A stretch of DNA of 6,216 nucleotides from JAWAPU01 sp038894275 (GTDB taxonomy: Archaea; Nanobdellota; Nanobdellia; UBA10117), in the NCBI GenBank assembly GCA_038894275.1, contig JAWAPU010000031.1:1-6216 (forward strand). Direction: 5' to 3'. Shown here one piece after another: positions 1 to 4,555 of the stretch (position 1 is the stretch's first letter; each line of letters begins with the position of its first letter). The notes below the pieces were generated by a model that searched no databases, was not told where the DNA came from, and saw nothing but the letters and a program-made list of their open reading frames with translations. Position numbers and translations under genes: made by a program.

Positions 1-117
1 CAGAACCCGCTGGAGCAGGAGGGCACTTACCCACTGCCTGAAGCGCAGTTAGACCGATTCTTCTTTAAGATTCTGGTGGGCTACCCTTCTCTGGATGAGT
101 TGCGCGAGATTGTCGAC
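1..117 (+). pseudogene. MoxR-family AAA+ ATPase fragment, broken at the right end
   Basis: Frame 1 of the plus strand reads QNPLEQEGTYPLPEAQLDRF followed by FFKILVGYPSLDELREIVD, which is the sensor-1 to arginine-finger stretch of MoxR AAA+ ATPases: the N of the QNP segment is sensor 1 and LDRF carries the finger arginine. MoxR proteins act as ATP-driven chaperones, often beside von Willebrand A-domain proteins. The family resemblance stops after the codon GAC at 115-117, where R would be expected next. The frame then runs through unrelated AT-rich sequence to a TAA at 178-180. Base composition (about 54% G+C) and codons such as CTG, CAG, GAG and CGC differ sharply from the rest of the window. 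The left end is cut by the window. I infer foreign, probably bacterial, DNA joined here; the family assignment itself is secure. Confidence 0.88.
112..117. other. Probable chimeric junction at a GTCGAC hexamer
   Basis: The palindrome GTCGAC (the SalI recognition sequence) lies exactly where MoxR homology ends on the left and AT-rich archaeal-like sequence begins on the right. I noticed no other copy of it in the window. A restriction-site ligation in a clone library, or a short-overlap misassembly, would give this picture. A natural recombination event cannot be excluded from sequence alone. Confidence 0.7.
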
Positions 118-237
118 ATAAACATATTTGCATTTTTTAAAAGGCGCAATAAAATTTACTTTAACTCTATAAACAGCTAACCGTGATTCAAATGGTGGCT
201 TTTCGGCAACATCGCTATTATGATTATTCTCGCTCAT
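118..237 (-). CDS. Unrecognised small ORF, C-terminus lost at the junction
   Basis: An ATG at 235-237 opens a frame of 40 codons up to the junction (starting MSENNHNSDVAEKPPFESRL), with a hydrophilic start and then a basic and hydrophobic stretch ending KKCKYVY. Past the junction the frame only reads the antisense of the MoxR fragment, to a stop near 49, so that part should not be taken as protein. I do not recognise the family. Support for a real gene is positional: it follows aIF2 gamma on the same strand, an upstream TATA-like box is present, and GGTGA, a common archaeal Shine-Dalgarno core, lies 7 bases before the ATG. A TTG at 241-243 could be an in-frame alternative start, but the ATG fits the ribosome site better. 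It may be the N-terminus of a longer gene or no gene at all. Confidence 0.45.
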
Positions 238-244
238 ACACAAT

Positions 245-249
245 TCACC
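245..249 (-). promoter_or_regulatory. Shine-Dalgarno GGTGA before the truncated small ORF
   Basis: GGTGA on the minus strand is complementary to the CACC part of the archaeal 16S rRNA 3' end and lies 7 bases before the ATG at 237. It favours that ATG over the TTG two codons upstream. Confidence 0.45.
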
Positions 250-267
250 ATATTATAAGGATTTTTT

Positions 268-275
268 TATTTAAA
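268..275 (-). promoter_or_regulatory. TATA-like box TTTAAATA upstream of the small ORF
   Basis: TTTAAATA on the minus strand lies in the 62-base gap after aIF2 gamma and is part of the 10-mer TTTTTAAATA (268-277) shared with the gaps before aIF2 gamma and aIF5A. The gap to the ATG at 237 is 30 bases, longer than the 19 seen at the other two, so a short leader is expected. The T-run at 273-277 could also end aIF2 gamma transcripts. Confidence 0.45.
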
Positions 276-299
276 AATTTTTACTTTTTCGCTTTAAAA

Positions 300-1517
300 T
301 TAAACAATAATTCCATAACCTATTAAATGCCATCTGCCGCCTATTTGCCTAGCCAAGGTTACTTTCGTATCTTTTAATACAATAACAGGTTTTCTAAGCG
401 TTAACGTCATAATTTTACCTAAGCTTTGAATAACACCCACAGTAGTAGCAGTACCTATATTAATCATGAGTGGTTCATATTGTTTGAAAGGTTCAAGTTT
501 AATTTTCTCTTTTGTTCCTATAATGTATTCAAAAAAGAAAGGTTTTATCTTTATAGTTTGTAGCGGTTGCGGTAGTTTATTAACAAGACTCACAACATTG
601 CCTATAAGCCCGTCTGCTTTTGTTATAGAAGGGTCTATTTCTGTAACAATGGCAACAGAACCGCCAGGCCCTTTTTCATCAACTGACAAATTTCCACACC
701 GTATGCCCACTATTTTTGTTTTTATAGGAGTCCAGCTTATTTTCCCTCCTTTTTCTATTTTTAAACCAGGCCGAATTTCAATTTCATCATTAACTTTAAA
801 TACGCCTTGAGATATGGCACCACCTATTACTCCTCCTTTTAAATCGCAAATAGGTGTGCCTGGTTTATTTATATCAAAACTTCTAGCGATTTGCATAATG
901 GGCGTTTCTGTTAAATTACGTTCTGGCGTTGGAATGTATTCTTGCATAGCTTCCAATAGAAACGAAATATTAATTTTCTTTTGAGCAGAAATAGGTATTA
1001 TTGGCACTTCTTTTCCTAAAACAGATTTAACAAAATTTTTAATCGCATTATAATTTTCCAAAGCTTTTTCTTTTGACACTAAATCAATTTTGTTTTGGGC
1101 GATTATTATGTTTTGTATGCCAAGAATTTTCAAAGCAAAAAGGTGTTCTGCTGTTTGTGGTTGAGGCACAGATTCGTTTGCAGCAATAACCAAAATAGCA
1201 CCATCCATTATCGCAGCACCAGCCAGCATAACCGCCATTAGTGTTTCGTGTCCAGGCGCGTCTACAAATGAAATTTTTCTTAAAAGCTTTGTCTCGACAT
1301 TATGCTCTGGGCAAATTTTTTCAACTCTAAACTCGCCTTTTGGGCATTTTCTTATTTCGGCATCAGCATATCCTAATTTTATTGTAATTCCTCTTTTAAT
1401 CTCCTCTGAATGAAGCATCGTCCATTTTCCAGTTAGCGCATATGTAAGAGTTGTTTTTCCATGGTCTACGTGTCCTGTTAATCCAATTGTTACTTCTGGC
1501 AATTTTTCTTCGGGCAT
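300..1517 (-). CDS. eif2g: Translation initiation factor aIF2 subunit gamma
   Basis: This is the GTPase subunit of archaeal aIF2, which carries Met-tRNAi to the small ribosomal subunit. All G motifs are visible: G1 GHVDHGKT (residues 15-22), switch I region RGITIKLGYAD (42-52), G3 DAPGH (86-90), G4 NKID (142-145) and G5 SAQ (177-179). Two beta-barrel domains follow, ending in the family's GGRWHLIGYGIIV tail. Length is 405 residues, close to the usual 410 or so. The zinc knuckle between switch I and G3 is degenerate: CPKG (58-61) and CPEH (69-72) replace two CPxC pairs. The ATG has no Shine-Dalgarno; a TATA-like box ends 19 bases before it, pointing to a leaderless transcript. L40e lies 34 bases upstream. 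SelB and EF-Tu are excluded by the switch I and knuckle region and the C-terminal tail. Confidence 0.97.
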   Translation of the reverse strand: MPEEKLPEVTIGLTGHVDHGKTTLTYALTGKWTMLHSEEIKRGITIKLGYADAEIRKCPKGEFRVEKICPEHNVETKLLRKISFVDAPGHETLMAVMLAGAAIMDGAILVIAANESVPQPQTAEHLFALKILGIQNIIIAQNKIDLVSKEKALENYNAIKNFVKSVLGKEVPIIPISAQKKINISFLLEAMQEYIPTPERNLTETPIMQIARSFDINKPGTPICDLKGGVIGGAISQGVFKVNDEIEIRPGLKIEKGGKISWTPIKTKIVGIRCGNLSVDEKGPGGSVAIVTEIDPSITKADGLIGNVVSLVNKLPQPLQTIKIKPFFFEYIIGTKEKIKLEPFKQYEPLMINIGTATTVGVIQSLGKIMTLTLRKPVIVLKDTKVTLARQIGGRWHLIGYGIIV

Positions 1518-1536
1518 AAAAACAATTTTAAAATAG

Positions 1537-1544
1537 TATTTAAA
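1537..1544 (-). promoter_or_regulatory. TATA-like box TTTAAATA of aIF2 gamma
   Basis: TTTAAATA on the minus strand lies in the 34-base gap between the L40e stop and the aIF2 gamma ATG, with exactly 19 bases between box and ATG. In archaea transcription starts roughly 20-25 bases past the box, so the mRNA would begin at or next to the ATG. No Shine-Dalgarno is present. The adjacent T-run (1542-1546) could also serve as an oligo-T terminator for L40e. Confidence 0.6.
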
Positions 1545-1551
1545 AAGTTAA

Positions 1552-1731
1552 TTACTTTATTGCTTTTTTCTCTTTTGATTTTTGCCTAAAAGAATTTTGC
1601 CCACATCTGGGACATTTTATTGCGCCAGTCTTAATTTTAAGGATATCTGCGCGAATTTTCTTTTTACACCTTCTGCAAACCCAGACATTTTGAAATAATC
1701 TGGCAACAGCTTCCGGTATTTTAGCAGGCAT
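1552..1731 (-). CDS. rpl40e: Large-subunit ribosomal protein L40e (eL40)
   Basis: This 59-residue ORF starts MPAKIPEAVARLF and ends RQKSKEKKAIK. The IPEAVARLF opening, the two CxxC pairs (C19/C22 and C40/C43), the KCPRCG segment and the basic tail identify the zinc-ribbon protein eL40 of the large ribosomal subunit; in eukaryotes it is made as a fusion to ubiquitin, here it is free-standing. The spacer between the zinc pairs is 17 residues, longer than the roughly 10 I recall for many archaeal homologues. Its ATG follows the aIF5A stop by one base, with AAAGGAGT inside the end of aIF5A, so it is almost certainly co-transcribed and translationally coupled with aIF5A. Confidence 0.9.
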   Translation of the reverse strand: MPAKIPEAVARLFQNVWVCRRCKKKIRADILKIKTGAIKCPRCGQNSFRQKSKEKKAIK

Positions 1732-1732
1732 T

Positions 1733-2131
1733 TTACTCCTTTGTTTTTATTTGTTTTATGATTTTATTCCCCATTAAATCCCAATAAACTACTGTATAGT
1801 TTGGCTGAATTTGTCCTTTTAATTCTTCAGCAATTTCTGCTTCAAATGTTTCGTACGTTTCTAAATCCATTATTTGCGCTTTATTTTCAATAATATTTAA
1901 AACTTGAGCATTTTTCTTTTCTATAATTGGGACTTCTACTTTATCGTGACTTGTATAAACCGCCATTTTTTTAGTCCCGGTCAGCAAATCTATTGCAGTT
2001 ATTCTATATTTAGCATGACCGTGTTTTCCTGGTGCAGACCAATCCATTCCTACAATTTCACAGGGCCGCCCTTCCATCATTATGTATCTGCCAGGCTTCA
2101 ACGAACCAACTTCTTCATATTTAACTTCCAT
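1733..2131 (-). CDS. eif5a: Translation factor aIF5A, hypusine-site protein
   Basis: aIF5A binds the ribosome near the E site, rescues stalled elongation and, in yeast, stimulates termination. From the ATG at 2129-2131 the protein has 132 residues: an N-terminal SH3-like domain with PGKHGHAK at 34-41, where K36 is the predicted deoxyhypusine or hypusine lysine, then an OB-fold domain with the family signature MDLETYETFEAEI. A TTG two codons upstream (2137) also keeps the frame open, but a TATA-like box lies exactly 19 bases before the ATG, matching aIF2 gamma, so I choose the ATG and a leaderless transcript. The modification enzyme, deoxyhypusine synthase, is not in the window. Bacterial EF-P is excluded by the GKHGH loop and the two-domain length. 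Confidence 0.96.
   Translation of the reverse strand: MEVKYEEVGSLKPGRYIMMEGRPCEIVGMDWSAPGKHGHAKYRITAIDLLTGTKKMAVYTSHDKVEVPIIEKKNAQVLNIIENKAQIMDLETYETFEAEIAEELKGQIQPNYTVVYWDLMGNKIIKQIKTKE
1735..1742 (-). promoter_or_regulatory. Shine-Dalgarno AAAGGAGT of L40e
   Basis: AAAGGAGT on the minus strand overlaps the last codons and the stop of aIF5A, leaving 4 bases between AGGAG and TAAA's following ATG of L40e. It fixes the L40e start and supports translational coupling across the one-base gap. Confidence 0.7.
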
Positions 2132-2150
2132 GTCCAATTTTCAAAAATTT

Positions 2151-2158
2151 TATTTAAA
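2151..2158 (-). promoter_or_regulatory. TATA-like box TTTAAATA of aIF5A
   Basis: TTTAAATA on the minus strand lies between the GDH stop (2171) and the aIF5A ATG (2131), with exactly 19 bases to the ATG. It is embedded in TTTTTTAAATA; the T6 run at 2156-2161 comes about 10 bases after the GDH stop and could end GDH transcripts as well. Confidence 0.6.
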
Positions 2159-2170
2159 AAACTTTTGTAT

Positions 2171-3397
2171 TTAGAAGTTTAATTTTTTAACAATTCTATC
2201 CAACGCATAAATAAATGCAGCTTCCTTTAAATTTGTTTTATATTTTAAACTTGTTTCAAATATATTTTCAAATGCAGAAATCATTTGCACCTCCAAATTT
2301 TCATTTACTTTTTCTTCGCTCCATTTTTGATTTCTCTTATTTTGAAGCCATTCAAAATATGAAACCGTAACCCCTCCTCCATTAGCCAAAATATCAGGTA
2401 TTACAATAATTTCTTTTTTGTTTAAAATTTTATACGCGTCTTCTGTTACAGGGCCGTTTGCCATTTCTACAATTATTCTAGCATTAATTTTTAGCGCATT
2501 TTTATTATTAATTGCATTTTCTAAAGCAGCTGGCGCTAAAATATCTACAGGCAATTCTAAAAGTTCTTCATTAGTAATTTTTTTTGCGTTTTTATATGCA
2601 GTTACAGACCCCTCTTTTTCTTTTACTTTCATAATTTCTTCAGGATTTAAACCATCTGGATTAAAAACGCCACCTTTAGAATCCGAAATCGCAACTATTT
2701 TAAAACCTTGCTCATTTGCAAGCTTAGCAAAATAATAGCCAACATTTCCAAAACCCTGGACTGCAATGCTTTTGTAATCTTTATTTAATTTTTTAAGAAG
2801 AGCATTAAGTATGATTACTCCCCCTCTTCCTGTAGCCTCTGTTCTGCCTAAACTTCCACCCTTTTCAATTGGTTTCCCCGTAAATGTTGCAGGAGATTTT
2901 TTTCCAATTGTTTTTTCGTACTCGTCTAACATCCATGTCATTATTTTAGCATCAGTGTTAACATCTGGTGCTGGCACATCAATATCTTCTCCAATAAAAG
3001 GAGTTAATGCTCGAGCGAAATTTCTCGAGAGTTGTTCAAGCTCTTTTTCAGAAAGATCATGCGGATTTACTATAACTCCCCCTTTTCCTCCGCCAAATGG
3101 CAAATTACAAGCAGCGCATTTAAGACTCATCAAAATAGAAAGAGCAACAACCTCTTCTCTACTCACATTTGGATGATATCTTATCCCTCCTTTATATGGC
3201 CCTAATAAATTATTATGTTGGCTTCTGTACCCGATAAACATTTTAGTTTTGCCATCCAATTTTAAAGGAATTTTAATTTCTACTACTCTGTCTGGTTGGA
3301 TGATATATTCGATAATATCTTCAGATAAACCCATTTTTTTCCCAGTGCTCCTAATGAGATTTTGCGTGGTAGCCAGCATATTATTTTGATTAGCCAT
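2171..3397 (-). CDS. gdhA: Glutamate dehydrogenase (Glu/Leu/Phe/Val dehydrogenase family)
   Basis: This 408-residue protein is predicted to catalyse the reversible NAD(P)-dependent oxidative deamination of glutamate to 2-oxoglutarate and ammonia in the cytoplasm, as a hexamer in this family. The substrate-domain residues are all in place: GPYKGG (K69), SLK (K93), the catalytic lysine in GGGKGG (K105) and the aspartate in DVPAPD (D145). The Rossmann nucleotide motif GFGNVG is at 215-220, followed by an acidic strand end AISDS (D238). The ANGGGVTVSYFEW segment (338-350) closes the fold. Coenzyme preference cannot be read reliably. It has a TATA-like box upstream and no Shine-Dalgarno, so it is probably a single-gene transcript. 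It is the only metabolic gene among translation genes. A leucine or phenylalanine dehydrogenase is less likely: those enzymes are shorter and lack this close match to archaeal and bacterial GDH. Confidence 0.94.
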   Translation of the reverse strand: MANQNNMLATTQNLIRSTGKKMGLSEDIIEYIIQPDRVVEIKIPLKLDGKTKMFIGYRSQHNNLLGPYKGGIRYHPNVSREEVVALSILMSLKCAACNLPFGGGKGGVIVNPHDLSEKELEQLSRNFARALTPFIGEDIDVPAPDVNTDAKIMTWMLDEYEKTIGKKSPATFTGKPIEKGGSLGRTEATGRGGVIILNALLKKLNKDYKSIAVQGFGNVGYYFAKLANEQGFKIVAISDSKGGVFNPDGLNPEEIMKVKEKEGSVTAYKNAKKITNEELLELPVDILAPAALENAINNKNALKINARIIVEMANGPVTEDAYKILNKKEIIVIPDILANGGGVTVSYFEWLQNKRNQKWSEEKVNENLEVQMISAFENIFETSLKYKTNLKEAAFIYALDRIVKKLNF

Positions 3398-3418
3398 GCT
3401 ATGGATTTAATTATGTTT

Positions 3419-3426
3419 TATTTATA
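3419..3426 (-). promoter_or_regulatory. TATA-like box TATAAATA of glutamate dehydrogenase
   Basis: The minus strand reads ATTTATAAATAAAA in the 50-base gap between aRF1 and GDH. From the TATAAATA core there are 21 bases to the GDH ATG, and no Shine-Dalgarno intervenes, so a leaderless or nearly leaderless mRNA is predicted. Confidence 0.6.
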
Positions 3427-3440
3427 AATCATTCTGTTTT

Positions 3441-3445
3441 AAAAA
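3441..3445 (-). terminator. Oligo-T tract after aRF1
   Basis: TTTTT on the minus strand begins 3 bases after the aRF1 stop codon. Short T-runs are enough for intrinsic termination by archaeal RNA polymerase; there is no hairpin. The evidence is weak because the gap is AT-rich overall. Confidence 0.3.
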
Positions 3446-3447
3446 TA

Positions 3448-4554
3448 TTATTGAATTGCGAATCTTAATATTGCTGCAACTCCGCCTAAACCTTCTAATT
3501 GTTGACCTTCTTTTGATTCTTTTGATATCGCAACTATTTCGGCTCCAGATTTTTCAGCCGCATCTACATACATAAAAAATTTTTCATCTGGCAAGGATTC
3601 CGATAAAAGGAGAGTTTCAACAGCATTTTGTTTTAGAGCAGTCAACACTTTCTCTTCTCCATAGCTAACAAACGCAGGTTTTTTGGCTAATAGTTGTAGA
3701 AATTTTTGCATTGCTTGAGTTTCTATGGCGATTTCTTCTTTAGATAAAACGTCTTCGGAACGTTCAACCAATTCTTTTAATCCGAAATCTCCGGTATAAC
3801 CAGTTGCTTTAACTGCAATTATTTGCTTTTTAATATCTGTTCTTATGTAATTTCCAGCTATTAACTCTTCTTTTGTAGGCCCAGGCCCACCTATGATTAT
3901 TCCTTTAACTTTCTCTTGCGAAAAAATTTTGTTAATCGCTTCGCCTACTTTCGAGTACCAATCCTTTGCCATTCCTTCTATAGCTCTTGAAAGTCTTGCA
4001 GCACTTTGCCCGCCCACTTTAAATTTTCCAGGTACAAAAGATTGGGCAGACCAAACAGGTATAATTTGCTTTCCTTTGAGTAACGCGATACTTGCTTCTC
4101 TCCTATCCATAACTATTAAACCAAAAACAACTTTAACTTCTAAAAGTTCTTTTAACGGATCTAAAAAAAAGGTCTGGTCACATTTGTAAATTTTTACATT
4201 TATCGGTTCAAAAGGCTCAATAGCCCAAGAACGTACATCCATCACTCCTTCTCTATCAGAAACATTGCCTGCAAAAACAACTAACCCATTTTCAGGAAGT
4301 TTTTTATATGTTTTAATATGATTTAACATTTTATCTATTGCAGCGGTTACATTTTTTCTAGTGGTAGTTGATTTGATATTTCTAGCTGTTCCAGCTTCTT
4401 CGCCTAATTGATTTATGATTGCTTGTAATTGAAAATTTGCAGGAATGTAAACCGAAATTAGTTCAGTATGTTTTGCACGATATTTTGATAACTCTGAAAC
4501 CAATCTTTTTAATTCGAACCTCTTTTTTTGCAAATCCTTTTTTATTTGTTCCAT
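3448..4554 (-). CDS. prf1: Peptide chain release factor aRF1, short form
   Basis: aRF1 recognises all three stop codons in the ribosomal A site and triggers peptide release. Domain 1 carries NIKS (59-62) and YxCxxxF (Y123, C125, F129), the stop-codon reading elements. Domain 2 carries the catalytic GGQ (181-183) in the loop PGKFKVGGQSAAR. The C-terminal domain ends EGQQLEGLGGVAAILRF. Presence of NIKS and GGQ excludes Pelota/Dom34. At 368 residues it is shorter than the 410 or so typical of archaeal RF1. The loss maps to the C-terminal domain: LLLSESLPDEKFF (about 315-327) runs almost directly into the next helix, where homologues have an inserted minidomain, often with CxxC pairs. The ATG lies one base after the ValRS stop with AGGAGTG upstream, indicating an operon with ValRS. 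Confidence 0.95.
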   Translation of the reverse strand: MEQIKKDLQKKRFELKRLVSELSKYRAKHTELISVYIPANFQLQAIINQLGEEAGTARNIKSTTTRKNVTAAIDKMLNHIKTYKKLPENGLVVFAGNVSDREGVMDVRSWAIEPFEPINVKIYKCDQTFFLDPLKELLEVKVVFGLIVMDRREASIALLKGKQIIPVWSAQSFVPGKFKVGGQSAARLSRAIEGMAKDWYSKVGEAINKIFSQEKVKGIIIGGPGPTKEELIAGNYIRTDIKKQIIAVKATGYTGDFGLKELVERSEDVLSKEEIAIETQAMQKFLQLLAKKPAFVSYGEEKVLTALKQNAVETLLLSESLPDEKFFMYVDAAEKSGAEIVAISKESKEGQQLEGLGGVAAILRFAIQ

Positions 4555-4555
4555 A

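Noticed and set aside
49..117. Extension of the small minus-strand ORF to a stop near base 49
   Set aside because: This part is the antisense of the MoxR fragment beyond the junction, so the peptide is an artefact of the fusion.
240..299. Possible tRNA, small RNA or riboswitch in the gap after aIF2 gamma
   Set aside because: The gap is short and very AT-rich with no stable stem or tRNA-like arms; TATA-like and T-run elements account for it.
466..810. Plus-strand open frame of 114 codons
   Set aside because: It is antisense to aIF2 gamma, whose motifs are intact; the plus-strand translation has no recognisable domain and a serine/proline/phenylalanine-rich shadow composition.
3010..3029. Two CTCGAG palindromes flanking an 8-base loop, a possible hairpin or protein site
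   Set aside because: They fall inside GDH and are explained by the codons of the conserved LSRNFARA segment, which has two nearby arginines; no regulatory role is indicated.
2418..3176. Two plus-strand open frames of 105 and 121 codons opposite GDH
   Set aside because: They are antisense shadows of a fully conserved GDH reading frame, with no promoter or ribosome site of their own.
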